Of a stretch of DNA of 64,000 bases, positions 36,900 through 45,712 are shown piece after piece; position 1 is the first letter of the stretch, and each line of letters opens with the position of its first letter. The translations under genes and the position numbers were made by a program. Origin of the DNA: Rhizobium rhizoryzae (GTDB lineage: Bacteria; Pseudomonadota; Alphaproteobacteria; Rhizobiales; Rhizobiaceae); contig NZ_CP049251.1 in the NCBI RefSeq assembly GCF_011046895.1, positions 1 to 64,000 of the forward strand. Reading direction: 5' to 3'. The notes under the pieces are model-generated. The model was not told where the DNA came from and did no database searches. It saw only the letters and a program-made list of their open reading frames with translations.

Positions 36900-37603
36900 G
36901 CACGCGCCCTCTGTACCGGGTCTGCGCGCAGGGACAGGTAGGCACCCGCACCCATGATCAGCAGGGAAAAGAACAGGTAGAGCACCGTGCCGATCACGTA
37001 GATTTCGAAGGTCCGGAAGCTGAGGTTCTCGATTTCCTTGACCGCATGCGTCAGTTCCGGTGCGCCGATGATGATGGCGAGGCTACTGTTCTTGAACAGC
37101 GATACGCTATGGTTGATGATCGGCGGCAAGGCATTGCGGACGCCCTGCGGCAGGATCACGAAGCGCATAGCCGACAGATAGCCGTGACCAAGCGCCTTCG
37201 CAGCCTCCATCTGGCCGGAACTGACAGAGCGCAGCCCGGAGCGCAGGTCTTCGCTGAAATAGGCTGCTTGGCAAAGACCCAGACCAACGATTGCAAAGAT
37301 GGTTTCGGCATTGTGGGCAGACAGCCAGGAGGTCAATCCGTCCGGCATCAACGTGAAAATCCCGAAGTACCAGAGCATGAGCTGTACCAGCGTGGGCACA
37401 TTGCGATGGTAGGACACGTAGGCCGAGACGAAGTATTCCCCCAGGCGAAACGGGGAAAACCGGATGGAAAGAAGTGTGATCGCAAGCGTCATGGCCAGCA
37501 GCCACGAGCCGGCGAAGATCACGAAGGTCATCTCAACGCCATGCAGCAGCATGCCGACATAGGCTGGATCCTTGAGAATGGCCGAGAGGTCGAATCCGCT
37601 CAC
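36896..37603 (-). CDS. Amino-acid ABC transporter permease
   Basis: Second HisM/GlnP-type permease, 235 residues. [38 protein letters not shown] marks the ATPase-contact loop. It overlaps the SDR gene upstream and the permease gene downstream by 4 bp each. Substrate not shown, though nearby genes point to a lactam or hydroxy-glutamate-like compound. Confidence 0.94.
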   Translation of the reverse strand: MSGFDLSAILKDPAYVGMLLHGVEMTFVIFAGSWLLAMTLAITLLSIRFSPFRLGEYFVSAYVSYHRNVPTLVQLMLWYFGIFTLMPDGLTSWLSAHNAETIFAIVGLGLCQAAYFSEDLRSGLRSVSSGQMEAAKALGHGYLSAMRFVILPQGVRNALPPIINHSVSLFKNSSLAIIIGAPELTHAVKEIENLSFRTFEIYVIGTVLYLFFSLLIMGAGAYLSLRADPVQRARA

Positions 37604-38376
37604 GGGGTCGGCTCCCCGGTCCCGTCCGCCTTGGCCGCCTGCGGCCGTGCCGTCTGAAGTCCACCCATCACCTGAAGCGTCGGCGTGATCTCCATGTGAC
37701 CGATATTGACCGCGACCGGCGCTGCAATCGCAAAGGCTATTGCGTCCGCGATGTCGGCTGCCTGCGGCAGTTCGAAGCCGTCGATGAAGCGTTCGCGAAT
37801 GCTTGGATCGTTCCCATGCACGTGGTTGAAGATGTCTGTCGCCACGCGACCCGGGCAGATTTCCGTGACACGCACACGCTTGCCGAAGGCATCCAGCCGC
37901 AACTGGTTCGACAGCATGGCCACGCCAGCCTTGACGGCATGATAGGTGGAGTTGCCACCGAAATTGTAATTCCCGGCAATCGAAGAGATGTTGATGACGT
38001 GGCCGCGGTCGCGGGCAACCATTCCCGGAACGATAAGTCGGCAGATGTGCAAAACCGCGCGCAGGTTCACGTCGACAAGCAGATCGATGTCACCTTCATC
38101 GGCGTCCAGGAATTTCTTGGGTCGGTCGACGCCAGCATTATTGACCAGAATGTCGAAAGGTATGCGGGAGGCCAACTCGGCGATGGCGGCGCGATCCGTC
38201 ACGTCGATGACGTGCGTGATACATCCGGTCCGTTCTGCAAGCGCCTTGAGAGCATCCCCGCTGCGCGCAATGGCGTGCACTTCGATATTCTCGCGACGGA
38301 AGCGCTCGACGATGGCAGCGCCGATGCCGGAGGATGCTCCCGTCACCAAAGCTGTCTTGTAATCCGAGAATGGCAT
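37600..38376 (-). CDS. SDR-family oxidoreductase
   Basis: 258 residues, classical short-chain dehydrogenase: TGASSGIG (13-20), NNAGVD, and a catalytic Ser-Tyr-Lys in ISSIAGNYNFGGNSTYHAVKAG. The YdfG/serine 3-dehydrogenase branch oxidises 3-hydroxy acids with NADP and is the closest by eye. First gene of the transporter operon, divergent from the LysR gene, which probably controls it. GGGGACTT precedes the start. The C-terminal tail is extended and proline/alanine rich. Confidence 0.87.
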   Translation of the reverse strand: MPFSDYKTALVTGASSGIGAAIVERFRRENIEVHAIARSGDALKALAERTGCITHVIDVTDRAAIAELASRIPFDILVNNAGVDRPKKFLDADEGDIDLLVDVNLRAVLHICRLIVPGMVARDRGHVINISSIAGNYNFGGNSTYHAVKAGVAMLSNQLRLDAFGKRVRVTEICPGRVATDIFNHVHGNDPSIRERFIDGFELPQAADIADAIAFAIAAPVAVNIGHMEITPTLQVMGGLQTARPQAAKADGTGEPTP

Positions 38377-38567
38377 TGAAGTCCCCTTTTTGTTGCCGCA
38401 GACATTAGCGGCGCTTTAAATGCTTGCCTAAGACCGATTATCTCTGGAGCAATAAGCAAGTTGTATGGAGCGCCGGTTCCCACGAGTGCGGTCAGGCTCC
38501 ACGCGTTTGCAAAAGGCCCTCACCTCTGTAAACATGAGGTTATTCTCAACAAGCGCATCCGATCCAA

Positions 38568-39473
38568 ATGGACATCAGACGTCTCAAATCTTTCATCGTG
38601 ATTGTCGACAGCGGCAGCATCACGCGTGCAGCGGACCTGCTGCATATCGCCCAGCCGGCGCTCAGCCAGCAATTGGCCGCTCTGGAAGAGCATTTCGGCC
38701 ATAAGCTTCTGATCCGCAGCCAGCAGGGCGTCAGCATGACGGATGCAGGCCATGCAGTTTACCGCCATGCGCAGATCATTCTGCGTCAAATGGAACAGGC
38801 GCAGGCCGATGCATCGGCAGCGGGAAACTCGCTGGCTGGGCGCGTTTCTGTTGGTCTCGTGCCTTTCAGCAGTGCAGCCACCCTGTCGGTCGACCTGCTG
38901 GCGGAAACGCGTCGGCGTCATCCGGGCATCCTTCTGCACCTCACCGAGAGCGTCGGCCAGACCTATAGCCAGATGATCATGAACGGTCGGCTCGAGATGG
39001 CTCTGATCCACGGTACGGGGCCGATCAAGGGAGTGCGTTTTGATCCGATCCTTCGTGAAGATTTCTATCTGGTCGCCCATCGGGATCTTGGGATCGAAAA
39101 TGATGGAAAGCCGGTGCCACTTGCGGCTCTGGACGGCATTCCTCTGCTGATGCCGCCCGCTTACAACTTCGTCCGGCGCGCGGTGGACACCGCCTTTACC
39201 CGAACACGAAACAGCATGAAAGTGGTGGCCGAGGTCGAGATCGTGCGCACTTTGGCGCGCGCGGTGGCTGCAGGTCTGGGTGCAACGATCATGCCGAAGG
39301 CGATCGCCGACCGTATCGTGACGGAAACCGGCGAGCCGATAATCTGTCGCATCATCTCCCCGCGTATCGAGGAGACGCTTTCCTTGTGTGTCTCCGATCA
39401 GAATCCGCTGTCGGAGCCGGCGCTAGCGGTCAGAGACATTCTGGTCGAACTGACCGAAGCGCTGAAGGGCTAA
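38568..39473 (+). CDS. LysR-family regulator of the catabolic block
   Basis: 301 residues. The N-terminal helix-turn-helix is MDIRRLKSFIVIVDSGSITRAADLLHIAQPALSQQLAALE, followed by a substrate-binding effector domain. It resembles the Nac/CynR branch. It is divergent from the SDR-transporter operon across 191 bp and converges on the aminotransferase gene, whose stop it overlaps by 4 bp. It probably activates the transporter operon, and perhaps the biotin/oxoprolinase operon, in response to the substrate. Confidence 0.92.
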   Translation: MDIRRLKSFIVIVDSGSITRAADLLHIAQPALSQQLAALEEHFGHKLLIRSQQGVSMTDAGHAVYRHAQIILRQMEQAQADASAAGNSLAGRVSVGLVPFSSAATLSVDLLAETRRRHPGILLHLTESVGQTYSQMIMNGRLEMALIHGTGPIKGVRFDPILREDFYLVAHRDLGIENDGKPVPLAALDGIPLLMPPAYNFVRRAVDTAFTRTRNSMKVVAEVEIVRTLARAVAAGLGATIMPKAIADRIVTETGEPIICRIISPRIEETLSLCVSDQNPLSEPALAVRDILVELTEALKG

Positions 39474-40675
39474 CTCATGTCCCGGCAGAACTGGGCAATG
39501 CGGGCGCAGCCTTCTTCCAGCATCTCCATGCTGGTTGCGTAGGAAATTCGGAAGAACGGGCTCATGCCATAGGCGGCGCCCTGAACGGTGGCGACATGGT
39601 GTTCCTCGACCAGCGCCATGACGAAATCGACGTCGGTCGCAATCTTGCGACCGCCCTTGCTGGTCTTTCCGATCAGACCCGAGATGTTGGGATAGACGTA
39701 AAAGGCACCTTCTGGCTTATGGCAGCGAAGGCCTTCCACCTCCGACAGCCTGTCGATGACGAAATCCCGGCGTGCCTTGTAGATCGCCGCGCGTTGTTTC
39801 AGCAGATCCTGGGGACCATCGAGTGCGGCAATCGCGGCCGCCTGCGTCAGGGTCGAGATGCCGCCGCTGTTCTGGCCATTGACATTGCTGATCGCGGCCA
39901 TCAATTCTTTCGAGCCGCTGGCACAGAAGCCCAGCCGCCAGCCGGTCATCGCATAGGCTTTCGAAACACCGTTCATCGTGAGCACGCGATCGTATAGCCG
40001 GGGCTCGACCTCGGCGATCGTGCAGAATTCGAAATCGTCATAGACCAGATGCTCGTAGATATCATCGGTCAGGATCAACACATCCGGATGGCGCAGCATG
40101 ACATCCGCGATCGCCTTCATCTCGGCGCGCGAGCAGGCGGCGCCGCTTGGATTGTTCGGGAAGTTCAGGAACAGCCACTTGGTTCGCGGCGTGATGGCCG
40201 CTTCCAGATCTTCGGCGCGCAGCTTGAAGCCGGCCTGCTCGAAGCAAGGGACAGCGACAGGAACGCCACCGGCGAACTTGACGATATCGGCATAGCTGAC
40301 CCACGAAGGTGTGGGGATCACGACTTCATCGCCAGGATTGCAGGTTGCTAGCATCGCATTGAAGATGACCTGCTTGCCGCCCGCCGAAACAATGATCTGG
40401 CTTGCGTCGTAATCCAGATTGTTATCGCGCTTGAACTTCCTGCTGATGGCGGCCTTGAGCGCTGCCGTGCCATCCATGGGCGGATACTTCGTGTCGCCGT
40501 TGAGGGCGGCAGAATAGGCAGCCTCGATTGCGTGGGCTGGCGTCGGAAAATCCGGTTCGCCGGAGGAAAGGCTAACGACCTTGATACCCTTGGCGGCGAG
40601 CTCTCGGGCGCGCTGGGTCATGGCGGCGGAAGCGGAAATGGAGACATTCTTCAGGCGGTCGGCTGTGACGGACAT
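39470..40675 (-). CDS. Class I/II pyridoxal-phosphate aminotransferase
   Basis: 401 residues, close to rhizobial aspartate aminotransferase A (AatA). The PLP lysine lies in NGVSKAYAMTGWRLGF; NFPNNPSG, DDIYEHLVYD and a C-terminal FFRISYATS (carboxylate Arg) are typical. It should transfer the amino group of an acidic amino acid to 2-oxoglutarate or oxaloacetate. Last gene of the biotin/oxoprolinase operon, where it would act on the amino acid released by ring opening. It overlaps the end of the LysR gene by 4 bp. Confidence 0.9.
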   Translation of the reverse strand: MSVTADRLKNVSISASAAMTQRARELAAKGIKVVSLSSGEPDFPTPAHAIEAAYSAALNGDTKYPPMDGTAALKAAISRKFKRDNNLDYDASQIIVSAGGKQVIFNAMLATCNPGDEVVIPTPSWVSYADIVKFAGGVPVAVPCFEQAGFKLRAEDLEAAITPRTKWLFLNFPNNPSGAACSRAEMKAIADVMLRHPDVLILTDDIYEHLVYDDFEFCTIAEVEPRLYDRVLTMNGVSKAYAMTGWRLGFCASGSKELMAAISNVNGQNSGGISTLTQAAAIAALDGPQDLLKQRAAIYKARRDFVIDRLSEVEGLRCHKPEGAFYVYPNISGLIGKTSKGGRKIATDVDFVMALVEEHHVATVQGAAYGMSPFFRISYATSMEMLEEGCARIAQFCRDMS

Positions 40676-40735
40676 CAGTCTGGTCTTTCGATGGTGGATT
40701 GAAAGTGGGGAAGCGCCGGAGGGCGATTGGGCGTG

Positions 40736-41503
40736 TCAGCTGGCGAGCTCGGCAGCTGTTGCGAGCGTGGCGCCTGCCGCCTCGATTTCGCTGCGGACGG
40801 TGCGGGCAAGCTCCAGCGAACCGGGCGTATCGCTATGGACGAGAATGGAGCGCGCCTGCATTGGAATGACTGTGCCATCTATGGCCTCGACGGTTCCGTC
40901 GATCAGGAAACGACGAACGCGGGAGCGTACCGATGCCTCGTCCTTGACAAGCGCACCGGGCAGACCACGCGCAACCAGTTTGCCGCGCGCATCATAGGCG
41001 CGGTCCGCGAGGAACAGAGCCAGCGTCTTCAAGCCCGCCCGCTTTGCCGCCCTCTCGATTTCGCTGCCTGCTGTGACGAAAACCGCCAGATTCCGATCCA
41101 CCGCGACAATCGCCTGCATCATCATGTCTGCAACTGCCGGATCGCGCTCGACCATGGTTCCCATGGCCGCATGGAAGCTGAGATGGCCAACCTGCATAGT
41201 CTCGCTTCTGGCAATCGCGATCAGGGCACCAAGCTGGTAGAGCATCTGCTGGCGCAGTTCATCCGGCTGGAACGGCATTTCGCGACGACCGAAACCGGGC
41301 CGATCCGGAAGGCCGGGATGGGCACCGATGCCGACGCCGTTCGCCTTCGCAAGCCGCACCATCCGCGCCATCGTGTCCGGGTCGCCGCCGTGAAATCCGC
41401 AGGCGATGTTGGCGGAGGAAACAATGCCCATCATCGCGTCATCGTCGCATAGACGATACGGACCAAAGCCTTCGCCCATGTCAGAATTCAGATCGATTTT
41501 CAT
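40736..41503 (-). CDS. pxpA: 5-oxoprolinase subunit A (LamB/YcsF family)
   Basis: 255 residues with the family signature MKIDLNSDMGEGFGPYRLCDDDAMMGIVSSANIACGFHGGDP, then GVGIGAHPGLPD and a C-terminal ILVHSDTPGSLELA. PxpA works with PxpB and PxpC to open 5-oxoproline to glutamate using ATP. It starts two bases after the PxpC stop and has a GAGAGGAG ribosome site. In this operon the set is joined to biotin carboxylase genes, so the real substrate may be another lactam. Confidence 0.93.
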   Translation of the reverse strand: MKIDLNSDMGEGFGPYRLCDDDAMMGIVSSANIACGFHGGDPDTMARMVRLAKANGVGIGAHPGLPDRPGFGRREMPFQPDELRQQMLYQLGALIAIARSETMQVGHLSFHAAMGTMVERDPAVADMMMQAIVAVDRNLAVFVTAGSEIERAAKRAGLKTLALFLADRAYDARGKLVARGLPGALVKDEASVRSRVRRFLIDGTVEAIDGTVIPMQARSILVHSDTPGSLELARTVRSEIEAAGATLATAAELAS

Positions 41504-41504
41504 T

Positions 41505-42506
41505 CTAGGCTCCTCTCATCGCCGATAGAGCGCGCTTGACCATCGGGATCGTCTGCCTCAGGTCTGTGATGTAGCGCTCCAGAGCCTTTTCCACCGCGCG
41601 GGCTTCCGCATGGCTCGAACGGACAAACTGCACGCGGCTACCGATCCGGGCCTGTCCCAGACGCCACAGATCGCCTTCGATCACACCTGCGATTTTCGGA
41701 TAGCCACCAGCCGTATTCGCATCGCTCATCTGCACGATGGGCTCTCCACCGGGCGGAACCTGGATTACTCCCGGCACCACGCCATGCGATCGCATCTCAA
41801 CGGTTTGCGCCGGCACGATGGCGTCGCCGGAGAGGCGGTAACCCGTTCGATCACTGCGCGAGGAAATGCGCCAGGTCTGGCCCCAGAAGGCCTTGCCATT
41901 CTCCGCAAACAGGCCCTCCTCGCCAGCCGACAGGGCACGGATCAGCAAACTTCCATCAGACGATGCCGGGAAAACATCCTGAAGCGCTACCGACGGCTCC
42001 ACCACCGCCAGACCAGAGGCGGGCAGCGGAGTGTGGGCGGAAGCCGCACCTACAGCGATCGTGTCTCCCTTCTCCAGGGGGCGACCACCATAACCGCCAA
42101 AACCACCACGCAAGGAAGTGCTGCGCGACCCCATGACCGATGGCACGTCCACGCCACCGGCAACACAGACATAGGCGCGAGCAAGTTTCGGCGGCTGCCT
42201 CAATTCAAGCGTCTGGCCTGCTTCGGCAGTGAAGGCACACCAGGACGGCAGCTCGATCCCGTCCAGGAAGGGCTTTCCATCGGTGCCCGTAACAGCAAAG
42301 CCGGTTCGCTCCGTGAATTGCAGACGAAACGGAAAGGTCTGGATCTCCAGCGCGGCCGCGGCCTCGTCATTGCCGACCAGACTGTTGCCGATCCTGACAG
42401 CAAGAGAATCCATCGCGCCGCTGGCTGAAACACCGATATCCCGGTAACCTGGACGTCCAAGGTCCTGTACTGTGTTGAAAGGGCCGGTTTCGAGGATTTC
42501 AATCAT
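41505..42506 (-). CDS. pxpC: 5-oxoprolinase subunit C / biotin-dependent carboxyltransferase-like
   Basis: 333 residues of the KipA/AHS2 family: GPFNTVQDLGRPGYRDIGVSASGAMD at the start, YVCVAGGVDVPSVMGSRSTSLRGGFGGYGGRPL in the middle and a C-terminal EVGGEP-like region. The fold is shared with the carboxyltransferase domain of urea amidolyase, which fits the biotin genes upstream. Overlaps the PxpB stop by 4 bp. Confidence 0.93.
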   Translation of the reverse strand: MIEILETGPFNTVQDLGRPGYRDIGVSASGAMDSLAVRIGNSLVGNDEAAAALEIQTFPFRLQFTERTGFAVTGTDGKPFLDGIELPSWCAFTAEAGQTLELRQPPKLARAYVCVAGGVDVPSVMGSRSTSLRGGFGGYGGRPLEKGDTIAVGAASAHTPLPASGLAVVEPSVALQDVFPASSDGSLLIRALSAGEEGLFAENGKAFWGQTWRISSRSDRTGYRLSGDAIVPAQTVEMRSHGVVPGVIQVPPGGEPIVQMSDANTAGGYPKIAGVIEGDLWRLGQARIGSRVQFVRSSHAEARAVEKALERYITDLRQTIPMVKRALSAMRGA

Positions 42507-43210
42507 AGCTCGATCCTCGCGGGCACGAACCGGACAATGTCGCCAGGCGCCATCATGGCTGGCGTCGTAGATTGCGGGTCAAACATCTGCAGATCGGCAA
42601 AACCTATGGAATTCCAGCCATTGGGTCCGGTCAGCATGGCAACGCCGGTCTGCATCCCGCCGATGGTCACGCAGCCCTTCTCCATCTTCAGGGATGGCAC
42701 GGTCTTGCGGGGCATGTAGATACGGGGATCGAGACCGTGGAGATAACCAAATCCAGGCGCGCTACCGAGCGCAAAGACCCTGTAGGTCGCCTCGTAATGG
42801 ATGCGGACTACCTCGTGATCGGTGAGCCCTGACAGGTCGCACAAGGCAGGCAGGTCGCTCGCGTAGTCTCCGCCGTAATGGACCGGGATCTCGATCGTTT
42901 TCCCGGCAAGATCGATGCTCCGAGCGCCTTCCCATGCCTCGGACAGCCGGTCCATGACCTCCGCCGGATCGTCCGGCGTCTCTTTGAGAATGGCGAGCAG
43001 GTTTGTCATGCCGGGAATGATCTCCGCCAGATCGCTCCAGCCCTTCAGCGTTCGGGACAAGGCCCAGATGCGGCGCTGGGCAGCCAGGTCGAAATCGCCC
43101 GGCGCCTCCAGTAGAAAGGATCTGCTGCCGATCGCAGAGATGCGGGCATGGTCCTTGCCTGCGGGAATGATTTGCAATGGCTGCATCTGCGTGGTCACTG
43201 TCGCACTCAT
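42503..43210 (-). CDS. pxpB: 5-oxoprolinase subunit B (KipI/AHS1 family)
   Basis: 235 residues from the ATG at 43210, which overlaps the stop of the carrier-like gene; the frame is open further upstream but not conserved. Typical segments are EIPVHYGGDYASDLPALCDLSGL, FALGSAPGFGYLHGLDPRIYMPRKTVP and GGMQTGVAMLTGPNGWNSIG. With PxpC it forms the catalytic pair acting on the lactam ring. Confidence 0.93.
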   Translation of the reverse strand: MSATVTTQMQPLQIIPAGKDHARISAIGSRSFLLEAPGDFDLAAQRRIWALSRTLKGWSDLAEIIPGMTNLLAILKETPDDPAEVMDRLSEAWEGARSIDLAGKTIEIPVHYGGDYASDLPALCDLSGLTDHEVVRIHYEATYRVFALGSAPGFGYLHGLDPRIYMPRKTVPSLKMEKGCVTIGGMQTGVAMLTGPNGWNSIGFADLQMFDPQSTTPAMMAPGDIVRFVPARIEL

Positions 43211-43605
43211 GATTGGGGCTCGATCTCGAAGAGGGCTTCTCCAAACCCGACCAGCGTGCCAGGTTCGATCAGCAGCCTGGTCAAGACACCGGAAAGCTCC
43301 GACCTTACCGGAACCAGAACATGGCCGACGCGCAAAACGCCCAGAACATCGGCGGGAATAACGGGATAAGGAAGCTCTGCTGAGGCGCAATCCTGCACCT
43401 GAAAAACGCCAGCCATAGGTGCCTTGATCACAGCGGGTTTGGATGATGCCTTAGCCGATTGCGCAGCGTGGGCCTCGCCATCGGCGACAACAATGCGCAG
43501 TTGACCGATGGCGCCGGAGATTTCCAATCCGTCGACACCGGCGGCAGAGAGCGCTTCGGAGAGAAACGCGATTGTTTTCGGATCGCTGACGTCGATCGCG
43601 CTCAT
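43207..43605 (-). CDS. Biotin-carrier-like protein lacking the biotin lysine
   Basis: 132 residues from the ATG at 43605, which overlaps the biotin carboxylase stop. The N-terminus (MSAIDVSDPKTIAFLSEALSA) and KAPMAGVF to the end follow the plan of acetyl-CoA carboxylase BCCP. Where BCCP has EAMKM, this protein reads GHVLVPVRSELSG (residues 94-106) with no lysine. It therefore cannot be biotinylated at the usual site and may be a structural or adaptor subunit. The true carrier is encoded at 44981-45409. Confidence 0.8.
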   Translation of the reverse strand: MSAIDVSDPKTIAFLSEALSAAGVDGLEISGAIGQLRIVVADGEAHAAQSAKASSKPAVIKAPMAGVFQVQDCASAELPYPVIPADVLGVLRVGHVLVPVRSELSGVLTRLLIEPGTLVGFGEALFEIEPQS

Positions 43606-44981
43606 GCCGTTGCCCTCTGTTTCAGCCATTGCTCGAGATAGTGGATGTCGGTCTCGCCTCTCGCAAAAGCCTCATCCTCGAACAGTGCCCGCAGGAAGGA
43701 AATATTCGTGGAGATGCCATCCACGCGCGTTGCGGCCAGTGCCTGGCGCATTTTGTCCAAGGCTTCGGCACGCGTCGGTGCATGCACGATCAGCTTGGCA
43801 ATCAGCGAGTCGTAGTAGGGTGAGACCTTGTAGCCGGCATGGATATGGGTATCGACGCGAATGCCCTCGCCTTCAGGCAACTGGAGGCCGGTGATGACGC
43901 CCGCAGACGACAGGAAAGTTTCCGGATCTTCGGCATTGATGCGGCACTCGAAGGAATGGCCCTCGCAGGTGACGTTCTCTTGGGTCAGCGCCAGAGGAAA
44001 GCCCTGCGCTGCCTTTATTTGCTGCTGAACGATGTCGATCCCTGCCGTCAGTTCGGTGACCGGATGTTCGACCTGCAGCCGCGTGTTCATCTCGATAAAG
44101 TAGAACGCCCCGTTTTCATATAGAAACTCGAAGGTTCCGACCCCGCGATAGCCAATCTGCCGGCAGGCCTCGACACAGGCCTCACCCACCGGACCGATGA
44201 TCTCAGGCGCAATCCCTGGCGCCGGAGCTTCTTCGACAACCTTCTGGTGACGCCGCTGCATGGAGCAATCACGGTGCCCAAGCCAGACCGCGTTTCCATG
44301 AGCGTCGCAAAGGACCTGGATTTCGATATGGCGCGGATGCTGGAGGAACTTTTCCATATAGAGCGCTGGCGAACCGAAGGCCTGGCGCGCTTCCTCCCGC
44401 GTCAGCGCCAGCGCATCCTGCAGCCGGGCTGGTTCCGTCACCACCCGCATGCCGCGCCCGCCACCGCCACCGGTTGCCTTGATGATCACCGGATAACCAA
44501 TGTCGAGCGCGATTTCTTCGACAAGGCTCTGGTCGTCTGGCAGCGCCGTGTCCGGACCGGGAACACAAGGCACACCAGCCGCGATCATTGCCCGCTTCGC
44601 GGCAATCTTGTCCCCCATCGTGGCAATCGAAGCGGCGTTGGGGCCTATGAAAACCAGTCCCGCAGTCTCGATAGCTTCGGCAAATTCTGCGTTTTCTGAA
44701 AGAAAACCGTAGCCGGGATGGATGGCCCCTGCCCCGGTCACGCGGGCTGCGAGGAGAATGGCGTCCTTGTTCAAATAGCTCTTGGACGCGCTCGATGGTC
44801 CAATGCAGAGAAACACATCAGCAGATTTGCCGTAAGGCGCATCACGATCCGCCTCGGAACAGACGGCCACGGTTTTCAGTCCGAGGTCGCGGCAGGCGCG
44901 CTGAATGCGCGTTGCGATCTCGCCGCGGTTTGCAATCAGGACCGTGTCGAACAATGGCATTGTTTCGAGATGTGACGACAT
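43602..44981 (-). CDS. accC: Biotin carboxylase
   Basis: 459 residues from the ATG at 44981, overlapping the carrier gene stop. ATP-grasp enzyme that carboxylates biotin: VLIANRGEIATRI at the start, the glycine-rich KATGGGGGRGM loop, EKFLQHPRHIEIQVL, the RDCSMQRRHQKVVEEAPAP segment and FIEMNTRLQVEHPVTE are all intact. An additional, not the only, AccC is likely in the genome. Its place next to pxpBCA suggests it serves a lactam-opening complex rather than fatty acid synthesis. Confidence 0.93.
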   Translation of the reverse strand: MSSHLETMPLFDTVLIANRGEIATRIQRACRDLGLKTVAVCSEADRDAPYGKSADVFLCIGPSSASKSYLNKDAILLAARVTGAGAIHPGYGFLSENAEFAEAIETAGLVFIGPNAASIATMGDKIAAKRAMIAAGVPCVPGPDTALPDDQSLVEEIALDIGYPVIIKATGGGGGRGMRVVTEPARLQDALALTREEARQAFGSPALYMEKFLQHPRHIEIQVLCDAHGNAVWLGHRDCSMQRRHQKVVEEAPAPGIAPEIIGPVGEACVEACRQIGYRGVGTFEFLYENGAFYFIEMNTRLQVEHPVTELTAGIDIVQQQIKAAQGFPLALTQENVTCEGHSFECRINAEDPETFLSSAGVITGLQLPEGEGIRVDTHIHAGYKVSPYYDSLIAKLIVHAPTRAEALDKMRQALAATRVDGISTNISFLRALFEDEAFARGETDIHYLEQWLKQRATA

Positions 44982-45409
44982 CAAGCGATCTCCGCCAGCA
45001 GGTTGCCCGTCTCCACTTCACCGCCATCAATGTCCGTGAGGTGGACAATGCGTCCCGAGCGTGGGGCTGAGATTGTGTTGAAAACCTTCATCGCTTCGAT
45101 GACGAAAAGTGTCTGTCCTTCCGCGACGAGATCGCCGAGTTTGACGAAAGGTTGTTCACCCGGGGCCGGGGTTCGATGCAGCACGCCGAATACCGGAGCC
45201 TTGACCGCGACGGCGGCAGCGTGGGTTTCAACGACGGCCTTTCTGGATGTTTCGGCGACCGCTTCGACCGTTGGAGAATTTGAGAGAGTAGCGCCGGACC
45301 GGGGATTGCGAAAAATGCGGACCGTTACGCCCTTTTCAGTGACCGACAGTTCGGACACGTTCGATTTACCGACAAAATCGATGAGGGCTTTGATTTTCGA
45401 CAGATCCAT
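44981..45409 (-). CDS. accB: Biotin carboxyl carrier protein
   Basis: 142 residues from the ATG at 45409. An N-terminal helix (MDLSKIKALIDFVGKSNVSE), an alanine-rich linker and a C-terminal biotinyl domain with the target lysine in FVIEAMKVFNTISA (EAMKV instead of the usual EAMKM). First gene of the operon accB-accC-carrier-like-pxpB-pxpC-pxpA-aminotransferase. The longer frame from 45496 has no ribosome site. Confidence 0.92.
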   Translation of the reverse strand: MDLSKIKALIDFVGKSNVSELSVTEKGVTVRIFRNPRSGATLSNSPTVEAVAETSRKAVVETHAAAVAVKAPVFGVLHRTPAPGEQPFVKLGDLVAEGQTLFVIEAMKVFNTISAPRSGRIVHLTDIDGGEVETGNLLAEIA

Positions 45410-45712
45410 GACGCGCCTGGTATTTCGGAATGGCGGCTCTGCTCCCGCTATGGAAGGCAGGCCAATTGAGTTCGTTCCGTACCATGAGCCCTTCAATGAT
45501 GGGGTCAGACGAAGTTTGTATGGATAATGGACATCATGACTTCACGCCCACTCAAGTCAAAGTCCAAGGGCAATGGCGACATCAGTCACTTAAGGGAAAT
45601 ATCTGAACGTATCAGCGAATGATTGGACAACCTATGTCTTTCGCCTTGAAAGGGCTCGAACAGCGGTTCGCCTAAATGATGACTTTGGGGTGTTCATCGG
45701 CCTGGCGGAAAA
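45410..45712. other. Intergenic region between accB and fic
   Basis: 303 bp. It must hold the promoter of the leftward biotin operon and the 3' end of the fic gene, but I see no clear promoter or terminator. At 45642-45665 lies the second copy of the CGCCTTGAAAGG motif described in the findings. A 37-codon frame from 45496 is not convincing. Confidence 0.4.

Noticed and set aside
45642..45665. tRNA-like 3' segment on the minus strand
   Set aside because: The T-stem cannot form its five base pairs here or at 32528 and 49451, so none is a real tRNA; kept only as a possible worn attachment motif.
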